Shown: piece by piece, positions 48,201 to 55,749 of the stretch
Position numbering within the stretch: the first letter of the stretch is position 1
Layout of the letters: each line of letters starts with the position of its first letter
From: Mauremys mutica
Taxonomy: Eukaryota; Chordata; Testudines; Geoemydidae
Length of the DNA: 64,000 bases
Direction of reading: 5' to 3'
NCBI RefSeq assembly: GCF_020497125.1
Contig: NC_059072.1
Span: 56,640,697-56,704,696, forward strand
The notes under the pieces: generated by a model
Told to the model about the DNA's origin: nothing
Seen by the model: the letters and a program-made list of their open reading frames with translations, nothing else
Databases searched by the model: none
Program-made: the position numbers and the translations under genes

Positions 48201-49383
48201 TTCAACCAATTTGCCGGGTACCAAAATAAGGCTTACTGGCCTGTAATTGCCAAGATCACCTCTGTAGCCCTTTATAAAAATTGGCTTTACATTAGCTACC
48301 CTCCAGTCATCTAGTATGGAGGCTGATTTAAGTAATAGGTTACACATCACAGTTAATAGTTGTGCAATTTAATATTTGATTTCCTTTGTAACTCTTGAGT
48401 GAAGAGACCTGGTGACTTATTACTGTTTAGTTTATCAATTTGTTCCAAAACCTCTTCTATTGACCCCTCAATCTGGGACAGTTCTTCAGATTTGTCACCT
48501 AAAAAGGATGGCTCGGGCATGAGTATCTCCCTCACATCTTCTGCAGTGAAGACCAATGCAAAGAATTAATTTAGCTTCTCTACAATGGCCTTGTCTTCCT
48601 TGAGTGCTCCTTTCTCACCTTGATTGTCCAATGGTCCCACTGGTCGTTTGGCAGGCTTCCTGCTTCTGATGTACTTAAAAAAATTGCTGTTAGTTTTTAT
48701 GTCTTTTTGCTAGTTGCTCTTCAGATTCTTTTTTGGCTGCCTAGTTATATTTTTACGCTTGCCAGAGATTATGCTCCTTTCTATTGTCCTCATTAGGAGT
48801 TGATTTCCAATTTTTAAAGGATGCCTTTTTGCCTGTAACTGCCTTTCCTACTCTGCTGTTTAGCCATGGTGGCTTTTTTGTTTTGGTTTGGTTTTTTTGT
48901 CCTCTACATGTATGCACGCATGCATGCACGTGTTTAAAGCTTGTGTCTTTTACCAACAGAGATTGATCCAATAAAAGATATCACCTCACCCACCCTATCT
49001 CTCAGAAAAATGTAAAGTACTCAAGTTTAAACCTCACTGCTCCTTTTAAAAAGTTGTTCTACTCAAAACAGTTTTAACACTACCAAATTCTCTTACAGTT
49101 AAGTATCAAAGAAGAAATTGAAGATGAGGAAAAGACAATTGAAGATTATGTTGATGAAAAAATGAGTGATTGGGACACCATTTCCATTGAGAAAATGTAT
49201 TCAGTTGCTAGTCAGTGTCTGAATGAAAAAAAGAACAGGAGGCCAGACATTAAGATGGTACATAGATTTTCACTTTAAGGTTTGTTTAGCCAAATATATA
49301 TTGTGTGCTGGTGGTAATGTAACTAATCCACATCTGTTCTACTTTTGCAGGTCCAGCAGCATCTACAAGAGATAATAGCCTGA
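28391..49383 (+). CDS. IRAK4: IRAK4, interleukin-1 receptor-associated kinase 4 (gene span from start codon to stop)
   Basis: IRAK4 is the cytoplasmic Ser/Thr kinase that joins MyD88 through its death domain and phosphorylates IRAK1/2 below Toll-like and IL-1 receptors. Eleven coding exons join in frame to 463 codons plus stop (human 460): 28391-28551, 30496-30641, 30987-31181, 32203-32363, 35703-35767, 36676-36790, 41123-41232, 44822-45005, 46111-46173, 49099-49257, 49351-49383. All introns are GT-AG. Domains: death domain about residues 15-105, a variable linker 106-167, and a kinase domain about 185-455 with GEGGFGVV (198-204), VAVKK (Lys217), HRD (Asp315), DFG (Asp333) and APE (360-362). 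The start is in [13 protein letters not shown], matching the family. The activation loop keeps the human Thr342/Thr345 equivalents, but the Ser346 position is Asp350. A non-coding first exon probably lies in the CpG island. Confidence 0.97.
28650..29265 (+). mobile_element. CR1-type LINE 3' end, interrupted
   Basis: 'gaggagagattaaaaagact', 'tataaaatcatgaatgt', 'tacttcttcacaaaatgcac' and, after an insertion, 'ggataggtccatcagtggct' are successive blocks of CR1 ORF2 end and 3' UTR. A MITE (28961-29226) splits it. It lies in the first IRAK4 intron after the start codon. Confidence 0.75.
28961..29226. mobile_element. MITE nested inside the CR1 3' end
   Basis: The terminal inverted repeats are TAAGGTTAAGATTTTGT (28961-28977) and its complement with one mismatch (29210-29226). 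The flanks TTAATGGA and TGCATTGA could be a decayed 8-bp duplication. CR1 sequence resumes directly after it, so it inserted later than the CR1. Confidence 0.75.
30496..30641 (+). CDS. IRAK4: IRAK4 coding exon 2
   Basis: It encodes the second half of the death domain, from [13 protein letters not shown] through [19 protein letters not shown] to PASLLLP. The acceptor is CTTTTAAG and the donor CCAG|GTAATT. Confidence 0.95.
30987..31181 (+). CDS. IRAK4: IRAK4 coding exon 3 (linker)
   Basis: It encodes the Ser/Thr/Pro-rich linker between the death and kinase domains, the least conserved part of the protein, from [11 protein letters not shown] to LQLSDT. The acceptor is TTTGCAG and the donor ACAG|GTATGC. 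Confidence 0.92.
31276..31598. mobile_element. Mariner/Tigger-like MITE
   Basis: The ends 'tagtagaacctcagagttac' and 'gtaactctgaggttctactg' are inverted repeats and TA flanks each side, as in Tc1/mariner elements. The 323-bp interior has no transposase. It lies in IRAK4 intron 3. Confidence 0.85.
32203..32363 (+). CDS. IRAK4: IRAK4 coding exon 4 (kinase N-lobe)
   Basis: It encodes [20 protein letters not shown], the glycine-rich loop [12 protein letters not shown] and the catalytic lysine in VAVKKLAA. The acceptor is TTTCTTTCAG and the donor GCA|GTAAGT. Confidence 0.96.
34240..35040 (+). mobile_element. CR1/L3-like LINE 3' UTR
   Basis: It runs from a decayed ORF2 end ('cctcccaatactattgg') to 'gaagtcagattagatgatct' and 'tctggccttaaactctgact', the usual 3' terminus of CR1-like elements. 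Related blocks ('catgcttcagggtttcagct') occur in reverse at 49890-50440. It lies in IRAK4 intron 4. Confidence 0.7.
35703..35767 (+). CDS. IRAK4: IRAK4 coding exon 5
   Basis: This 65-base exon encodes [22 protein letters not shown], including the alpha-C helix. The acceptor is CTTTGTAG and the donor CAAA|GTAGGT. Confidence 0.94.
36202..36227. repeat. (TA)n microsatellite
   Basis: About 12 TA units in IRAK4 intron 5. Confidence 0.9.
36676..36790 (+). CDS. IRAK4: IRAK4 coding exon 6 (hinge)
   Basis: It encodes [12 protein letters not shown] and the hinge [13 protein letters not shown], which retains the tyrosine gatekeeper characteristic of IRAK kinases. The acceptor is GCCACAG and the donor CTG|GTAAGT. 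Confidence 0.95.
36881..37115. mobile_element. hAT-like element of the 'GGCAACC' family
   Basis: The ends TAGGGGTAGGCAACC and GGTTGCTGACCCCTG are inverted repeats, with flanks CACTAATT (36873-36880) and CACTAATG (37116-37123), a 7-of-8 match. The interior is the reverse orientation of the copy at 43846-44139. It lies in IRAK4 intron 6. Confidence 0.85.
38151..38676. mobile_element. MITE with 'gtctagactac' ends
   Basis: The left end 'cagtctagactacacacag' with 'acttgcaccagttt' is inverted at the right as 'aaactgatgcaagt' with 'cttgtagacaagtctc'. Internal copies of 'aaactggtgcaag' add further symmetry. Target duplications are not clear. Confidence 0.58.
40430..40925. mobile_element. Harbinger-like MITE, split by a hAT insertion
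   Basis: Blocks 'agtgtagat' and 'gcagcctccagcgacgg' flank the hAT at 40479-40708. They are followed by 'ttcttccattgagctagcc' and 'tgtagacagttgacct'. The same order of blocks occurs uninterrupted at 61245-61555. The outer ends are not sharply defined. Confidence 0.55.
40479..40708. mobile_element. hAT-like MITE inserted in another MITE
   Basis: The ends CAGGGATCGGCAACCT and AGGTTGCCGATCCCTG are perfect inverted repeats. Perfect 8-bp duplications GTGTAGAT flank them (40471-40478 and 40709-40716). The interior is GC-rich and non-coding. A right-end fragment of the same family is at 53200-53274. Confidence 0.93.
41123..41232 (+). CDS. IRAK4: IRAK4 coding exon 7 (catalytic loop)
   Basis: It encodes [20 protein letters not shown] and the HIHRDVK catalytic loop, with Asp315 as the catalytic base. 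The acceptor is TTTTAAG and the donor AAAG|GTAAAA. Confidence 0.95.
41455..41640. mobile_element. Mariner-like MITE, 186 bp
   Basis: The ends CACCTCTACCCTGATATAAC and its near-complement at the right (CGTTATATCGGGGTAGAAGTG without its first base) are flanked by TA on both sides. It lies in IRAK4 intron 7. Confidence 0.83.
43846..44139. mobile_element. hAT-like element, complete copy
   Basis: It starts CAGAGGTTGGCAACC and ends GGTTGCCTACTCCTG, with perfect 8-bp duplications ACTTACAT (43838-43845 and 44140-44147). It is the same family as 15357 and 36881. It lies in IRAK4 intron 7. Confidence 0.92.
44151..44215 (+). repeat. Fragment of the fold-back repeat family
   Basis: 'gtagctgtgttggtcccagg' followed by 'ttagagagacaagtggggtg' matches the arms at 1032 and 1777. 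It starts almost at the right duplication of the hAT element at 43846. Confidence 0.6.
44822..45005 (+). CDS. IRAK4: IRAK4 coding exon 8 (activation segment)
   Basis: It encodes [15 protein letters not shown], the activation loop [21 protein letters not shown] and [11 protein letters not shown]. The residue after the critical Thr349 is Asp, whereas human has the phosphorylated Ser346. The acceptor is TTTTCCAG and the donor GTG|GTGAGT. Confidence 0.96.
46111..46173 (+). CDS. IRAK4: IRAK4 coding exon 9
   Basis: This 63-base exon encodes [21 protein letters not shown]. The acceptor is TTCTTGTAG and the donor CTG|GTACTG, in phase 0 at both ends. Confidence 0.94.
46735..48930 (-). mobile_element. 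CR1-type LINE, decayed ORF2 and 3' UTR, antisense in IRAK4 intron 9
   Basis: Minus-strand fragments appear in order of a CR1 reverse transcriptase. They are [12 protein letters not shown] (about 48860), [20 protein letters not shown] (about 48480), [12 protein letters not shown] and NYRPVSL (about 48250), [13 protein letters not shown] (about 47650) and VNLWNSLPG (about 47060). A 3' UTR with 'gatggatcattcaataattg' follows. Several frameshifts and stops make it inactive. Confidence 0.88.
46822..46893. repeat. Exact 36-bp tandem duplication in the CR1 3' UTR
   Basis: Positions 46822-46857 and 46858-46893 are identical, each running from GGGCAATTATTG to CCTGTCATCCAG. Identity inside an otherwise decayed element indicates a recent local duplication. 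Confidence 0.95.
48934..49008 (-). repeat. Fragment of the fold-back repeat family
   Basis: 'ccaataaaagatatcacctc' and 'acccaccctatctctcaga' match the right arm at 1777-1978. It ends about 90 bases before IRAK4 exon 10. Confidence 0.6.
49099..49257 (+). CDS. IRAK4: IRAK4 coding exon 10
   Basis: It encodes [20 protein letters not shown] and [17 protein letters not shown], the C-lobe end of the kinase. The acceptor is TCTTACAG and the donor ATG|GTACAT. Confidence 0.95.
49351..49383 (+). CDS. IRAK4: IRAK4 terminal coding exon 11
   Basis: Ten codons, [10 protein letters not shown], then TGA. The acceptor is CTTTTGCAG. It matches the short conserved C-terminus of the family. Confidence 0.93.
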   Translation, partial: VQQHLQEIIA

Positions 49384-49889
49384 TATCTGTTTCTTACCAG
49401 TTTGGTGCTATTTCTGCATTCGAGGCTTTTGTGGCCTATATGTGCAATCTGTTGTTGGCCTTTCACCACTGTGCCACCAGGCAAGGAACTTTCTCAAAGA
49501 CTTTATGCTTTAGTCATTTAAGGGAGTTGATGTCTGATTAAAACAAAGGGTATCTTAAATCACTTCCATAAGACTTTCTTCAGTGGCCTTAGAGAACAAG
49601 AACACAGAGGTTCTTTTTATGGCAACACATTGTGCTTCTGCCAAACCATTGCCACTTCGTTTTCTAATTATATTTCCTGACTAGAATCCAGGCTTCTGTA
49701 GCTCCCTGGGTAACATATACCTGTTACAAGGAGACAATGATAAACAAATTGACTGACTGGTAAATTGCTTCTAAGCAGAAAGACTAGCTCTTTTTGGTTT
49801 CTACTTTAAGCAAAAACATTTCAAACTGAAGAGGTCAGTCTATATTGCTCTCAGCCAGAGTTCAGGTAACTTGCATTAATCTGTTGTTC

Positions 49890-50440
49890 TGTGTGGTCAT
49901 AGAGTCAGAGTTCAAGACCAGAAGGGACCACCAGATCATCTAATCAGACCGGCTCTATATCACAGTCCAGCACCCGCACACAAAACCCAACAACCTAAAT
50001 TAAACTAAAATAGTACAGCCCACAGGAGACTAAACTATTAAGTGCCACAGGCCAATGCCTAAGCCCTTGCAATGGCAGGGAAATGATTTAAGTGAGATAT
50101 AGCCAGATAATCCTGGCAAGTGACCCGCACCCACATGCTGCAGCAGAAGGTCATTTCCCATCCCCCTCCCCCAGTCACTGCCAATCTGAAATTCCTTCCG
50201 AGCCCCACATATGGTGATCTGTTACACAAGTTACATGTGAGCCAGAACCAGCTAGCCAAGCACCCGAGAGAGAGACTACTCAGTGTCAACTCAGAGCCCT
50301 GGTCCTCCCTGTCCAGTGTTTCATCTCCAGCTGTGGGCATCCCTGATGCTTTAGGAAAGACATCATTTAAAAAAAAAATCCCTTCCTGACCCCTGCAGGT
50401 AGCCAGCTGAAACCCTGAAGCATGAGCTTTGAATAATGTA
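49890..50440 (-). mobile_element. CR1/L3-like LINE 3' UTR in the IRAK4 3' region
   Basis: The plus strand begins 'agagttcaagaccagaaggg' and 'accagatcatctaatcagac', the complement of a CR1-like 3' terminus. Toward 50430 it shows the complement of the blocks at 34500. If the poly(A) signal at 51052 is used, this lies within the IRAK4 3' UTR, antisense. Confidence 0.7.
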
Positions 50441-51051
50441 TGATATAAACTGGAAGTGAGCCCCAAGGCTGCTGATCTCAGCCCCCCACCACCATAAGCA
50501 ACCTTGTCATACAGTCACACTTGTTAATTTGTCCAGCTTTTTCTTAAAACTACATGATTTTAAAATCCCATTTAAAATAAACTGAGCTACTTTGCTCAAT
50601 GCAAACTGAGAGTAGAGAACTATGAATTGATAGATGTGGGTTCACTGGGTTTACTGACTCATATGACTGAATGACACGCCATTTAATCTCTATTCCTCAA
50701 TTTCCCATTTAGGAAAAAGCTGTTTGACCTGTTTTTGTTGTACTCTGAGATCCTTGGAGAAAATGCTATATAAATGTAAAGTATCATTAATACAGTCATT
50801 TTGTAAGTTATCACTATAGTGCCATTTTACGACCAATTTGCATTGTCTTCACATCCAATAGCTGAGTTTAATATAAGAGCTTATATAGACTAAAATGACT
50901 TCTGTACTTGAAAGGTTTTATAATAAAAGAATATATAAATGTTGATGGACCAAACCACAGGCTAAAAATTGATCACTCCACAGTGAACGAATAACCTACA
51001 TTGATCTTGTATAAAAATGCTACTGTTTGTAAATAGAAGATATGAATTTCA

Positions 51052-51057
51052 AATAAA
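51052..51057 (+). terminator. IRAK4: Candidate IRAK4 poly(A) signal
   Basis: AATAAA within 'ttcaaataaactttcc', about 1.67 kb after the stop. Others stand at about 50575 and 50927. The last one is followed by a T-rich stretch suited to cleavage, but the site in use is not known. Confidence 0.45.
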
Positions 51058-51079
51058 CTTTCCTTTTTGCACTTACCAT

Positions 51080-52435
51080 TCATTCAGCTTTTTCTTGACA
51101 ACTTATTGTGGGTGGGAAAACAATTGAACAAAATGAAATCCATGCTTGTGATGGAACAAGAACAGTAGGATTTAGGGCACTTTAAATCGGAGTAGAGTAG
51201 ATTTGACCTGTCTCCATTACAGGTGTGGTATGTGTCATTTTCAAATTGGTAATTATATTAGTAAACAAATCCTCCCATACAGCTAATAAGTCCTAAAGTG
51301 CCTCTTTTTAAATAAATGGACTAACACATACATTTAAATACAAATTAACTTTAACATTGTTATGGTGGGTGACTTAAATTGAGCATAGGTTAAAGGGTTT
51401 TAACATGAGTTAGAATGAGCCATAATTGTTAATATACATTCTTACTCCTAGAATGTTAGGCAGCTTTGGGAAACAGTCACTTTGTAACTCTGGTGCTAGA
51501 ACTGGAGGTGTCTGAGGACCCTGAATGTAACTCAGGCTGATTGGGAAGAGATTCCTGTTAAGAACTGAACTTTACAAAAATGAAGAATAGCAGATTGTGA
51601 AGACAGAAAGTAAAGATGGCTAAAAGAAGGCAGAAAAAGTCTCTTTGGGCACTTCTTGAGGATACCTTCCTAGAACATACTTAATCTTCCATATCCCCGG
51701 GAGCTTGTGTGCAGCCTTACTGCCCTCTAATGTATGAAATATCAGCTCTCAAGCATTTTTGCTTTGGTGGGTAGAGAAGTGAAGACATATCACTACTTAC
51801 CAACAATGCAGTAGAACAATTTGACTTACCTGTCAAATGTGCATTTGTTCCACTAATGCTATAGAATAGGTGATCACTCATTTGTATGTGAGCAGCCAAG
51901 GTTTTTACATGTTTCTAGCTCAGGATTTGTTTTTCAACTTTGGTAGGCTCTTTAGCTCCCACCTGGACCTCTGTTTTATGTCAGTACTTCAGTGACGACA
52001 GTACGCTTTTTCACTCCGTTATTGCAAACGATGGGTGATTTCTACTGTTCCACTTCATCAGCGGAGTGGAGTCTGTATCTCCTGTGTGCACCTGACTGAG
52101 TTCTTCATTGTCCAGTGCAAAATGTTACTTAGAAGTCAAAGAAACCATTTTCAAAAGAAAATGAAACAGCTTCTAAGTACTAACATGGCAGGAATGTGTC
52201 ACTTAGGCCCGTTTATGGTAGAGCTTCTCCATTTTCAAACTGAAGATACTAGGGTTTTCTTACAAAAGAGTCCTTAACTAAAGCAGCTTTGGAATAAAGG
52301 TTGACCCACAACTGTTTCCCCTCCTCCTCAGACACTTGTGGACTTTGTTGGCTTTTTTTATATGCAGGGGAGTAGTGAGGCTACTTTACCTCTGCACACA
52401 GCATGGGTGAGACTGATAATGGAATTCTGCATCCA
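51080..52435. other. Intergenic DNA after IRAK4
   Basis: I see no exon, RNA gene or transposon end here. The open frames at 51717-51899 and 52035-52277 are short and lack recognisable domains. Confidence 0.45.
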
Positions 52436-52439
52436 GTTC

Positions 52440-52925
52440 TGGTGTTACTTTTCAAAATGTTATGTTGAAAAATTGAGCTTGCCAAAAATAGCCCCACAAA
52501 TTATTTGAGGGCTAGAGAAAATGCCTTACAGTGAGTGACTTAAACTAAACTGACTGAGCTCTTTATCAAAAAGATTGAGAGGTGATTTGATCAATGTTTA
52601 AGTACCTTTTTGTGGGGAGAGAATACCAGGTACTAAAGGGCTCTTTAGCAGAGAGAGTCAGAACCAGTGGCTGGAAGCTGATGACAGATATTCAAATTAG
52701 GCACAATTGTATAGTTTTTTGTTTGTTTTAACAGGGTGAGTAGCCGTTGGAACAAACTACCATTGGGAAGTGGTGGAGTCTCAATCTCATGGTGTCTTCA
52801 AATCATTCCATACTGGATGTTATGCTTTAAGCAAACCAAGTTATTTGGCTCAATACAGGGCTAACTGGGTGCAATTTAATGCCCCGTGAAATATAGGAAG
52901 TCAGACTAGATGATCTTAAACGGGA
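52440..52925 (+). mobile_element. CR1-type LINE 3' end
   Basis: 'aaaaagattgagaggtgatt', 'ccgttggaacaaactaccat' and 'gaagtcagactagatgatct' are the usual succession of CR1 ORF2 end and 3' terminus. Stops in every frame show decay. Confidence 0.75.
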
Positions 52926-53199
52926 TGAATAGGAACTGTGGGTTCTCTGCACTTCTGGAAAATGGGTCAAATGTTTCCAGCTCGACAAACACAACCCACT
53001 TTTGAACATTTGGCTATGAACATTCTGGGCTTGGTACCACTTCCTATTCTCTGCCAGAGGAGCAGGAGGCAAGGCCCTCTCTTTTTGGGGGGAGTGGGAA
53101 TGCTGTATTGCGTGTCACATTCTAATGAGGCTCAAGAGATGGATAATCTACTATGGTTTTCTACATACAAAATGTAAGAGTGCTGAAAATGGAATAGAC

Positions 53200-53274
53200 A
53201 GGCTAAAACAAACCGGCCCGGCCTGCCAGGGTGCTTACCCTGGAGGGCTGTGTGCCAAAGGCTGCCAATCTCTG
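53200..53274. mobile_element. Right-end fragment of a hAT MITE
   Basis: 'gcctgccagggtgcttaccc' and 'ggctgccaatctctg' align with the right end of the element at 40479-40708. The left end is missing. Confidence 0.7.
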
Positions 53275-53850
53275 CTTTAGTGCTTACTGTACCCAAACAT
53301 GTATGCTTAAAGATTTATTTTTCAGTGTTTGAGCCCATGCATCTGAGGCACTTCAGATCATGGTACTTCAGGTGCTAGAAGACCACATTTTGCAGAAAAT
53401 ATGTCACTGATTTAAAGTGAAATTTCACTGCCTCTGCCTGCCTCTCAAAGTAGAGACTAAGGTCTGCTCTACACTAGGACTTTAAATCGAATTTAGCAGC
53501 GTTAATTCGAATTAACCGCACACCCGTCCATACCATGAAGCCATTTAATTTGACATAAAGGGCTCTTTAGTTCGAATTCTGTACTCCTACCCGACGAGGG
53601 GAGTAGCACTAAATTCGACATGGCTATGTCGAATTAGGCTAGGTGTGGATGCAAATCGAACTTAGTAGCTCCGGGAGCTATCCCACAGTGCACCACTCTG
53701 TTGACGTCCTGGACAGCAGTCCGAGCTTGGATGCTCTGACCAGCCACACAGGAAACGACCCGGGAAAATTTGAATTCCTTTTCCTGTCTGGGCACTTTGA
53801 ATCTCATGTCCTGGTTGGACATCGGGGCGAGCTCAACAGCACCGGCAACG

Positions 53851-54712
53851 ATGCAGAGCTCTCCAGCAGAGCAGTCCAGGCAATCCCAGAATAGAAAGAG
53901 GTCCCCAGCATGGACTGACCGGGAAGTCTTGGATCTGATCGGTGTGTGGGGCGATGAGTCTGTGCTTTCGGAGCTGCGCTCCAACAAACGGAATGCAAAG
54001 ACCTACGAGAAGGTCTCCAAAGCCATGACAGACAGAGGATACAGCCGGGATGCAATGCAGTGCTGCGTGAAAGTCAAGGAGCTGAGACAAGGCTACCATA
54101 AAATCAAAGCGGCAAACGGACGCTCTGGAGCCCAGCCCCAGACATGCCGCTTCTACGAGTCACTGTATGCCATTCTCGGTGGGTCTGCCAGCGTGCGTGG
54201 ACTCTGACGAAGGGATAGTGTCGACGGCCAGTTCCTCGTCGATGTTCGCAGATGGGGAAGATGAGGAAGGAGATGAGGAGGGGGAGGCAGTCGACAGCGC
54301 TTCCAACGCTGATTTCCCCGACAGCCAGGATCTCTTCATCACCCTCACTGAGATCCCCTACCAACCCTCCGCAGCCGTTACCACGGACCCTGAATCAGGA
54401 GAAGGATCAGTGGGTAAGTGCTTTAAACATGTTAACATTTATTTCTTAAAAGAACAGGAAAATAGACTAGGCGAACAGAAGGTCTATATGCAGGGGAATG
54501 GAACAGGCATCTTCCGCGGAGATCTCCAGGAAGCTCTCCTGGAGGTAGTCGAAAAGCCTATGGAGGAGGTTCCTGGGGAGAGCTGGCTTATTGGGTGCTC
54601 CGAGGTAGCACACTTTTCTGCGCCACGCTCTCAGCTGGTATTCCGGGACCAGTGCCTTGATGAGCATCGCAGCATAGGGCCCTGGCTTGTGCTGGCTTTC
54701 ATTCAGCATGCG

Positions 54713-54749
<37 letters not shown>

Positions 54750-55693
54750 ACACCCTCCTCAGGGTGATCTCGCGTGCAGACTCCTGCATGTAAGTAGAGT
54801 AATTTGTGTACTATTAGTATTGGTAGTGCTTCACTGTTCCTTAGAACAACAAGAAGCGTCACTTTAGAGCCACGTGCTGGAGGCTACAGAGTGGCAGCAT
54901 ACAGGGATCTTTTCCAAGGGAAAACCGCGAGGGGGTGGAACAGGGTCAGAGTTTATGCTTTCAGGATTGCCTGCAGCAAGAGGACAGAGCTGGACATTGA
55001 CTTTTAAGCAGCCAAAAGCCTTTGGCTTACCATGCCTGGCTGCTCCACTGATTCAGCTTTCCTGCCCCGCTTGTCTGGTCTGCAGTGCAATACCCCAGGC
55101 AATGAAAGCGAATGCAGAGAAATCGAACTTTCCCTGAGTGAGTGCGCATGAGATAGGTGCCGTCCATGGTCTGGTTCACAGACAATGAGTAGACTGTTTC
55201 ATTTTTGAGAAAATGTATCTTTGTAAGCAATTCACTCCCTTTTCCCCATCACACAGCTGCAACAGTATCCCGACCTGCTCCACCATGCCCCTCACAGAGG
55301 CTGGCGCAGATTAGGCGGCGTAAGAAAAGGACACGGGACGAGATGTTTGCTGAACTTATGGGCTGCTCCAGAGCAGAGGCGGACCAGCAGAGCCAGTGGA
55401 GGGAGAACCTCACACAGCAGCAGCACTCACACAGCGAACGGGAGGACAGATGGTGTCAGGAGGACCAGCAGGCGACTCAAATGCTGCTTGGACTACTGAG
55501 GGAGCAAACAGACACGCTCAGGCGCCTTGTCGATGTTCTGCAGGACCGCAGGCAGGAGGACAGAGCCCCCCTGCACTGTGTCTGCAACCGCCCTCCCCCG
55601 CCACACACTCCAATACCCACCTCACCCAGAATAACAAGAAGGAGGGGCACCAAGGGCTGTGAAAACTGTCACTGCACCACAGCGGACTGCTAA
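53851..55693 (+). pseudogene. Harbinger Myb/SANT-like accessory protein, frameshifted
   Basis: This is the DNA-binding partner that Harbinger transposases use for nuclear import and target recognition. Exon 1 (53851 to about 54413) encodes a trihelix/Myb-SANT domain: SPAWTDREVLDLIGVWGDE, then KTYEKVSKAM, CVKVKELRQGYHKIK and CRFYESLYAILGG. Near 54181 the frame shifts, and the acidic region (GEDEEGDEEGE) continues in the next frame. A GT-AG intron, 54414-55256 (TGG|GTAAGT to CACACAG|CTGC), leads to exon 2 with RLAQIRRRKKRTRDEMFAELM and a Gln/Arg-rich coiled-coil-like tail ending at 55693. The start at 53851 (MQSSPAEQSRQ) is preferred over 53770 because the family begins there. Similar host MSANTD proteins exist, but its place inside the transposon identifies it. 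Confidence 0.82.
54718..54744. repeat. (CT)n microsatellite
   Basis: About 13 CT units inside the intron of the Harbinger Myb/SANT-like gene. Confidence 0.9.
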
Positions 55694-55749
55694 ATTACCC
55701 AAAAGTTAACAGTCCCTAGATTTTGAAAAGTTCTTACCTTTACTGTGTT

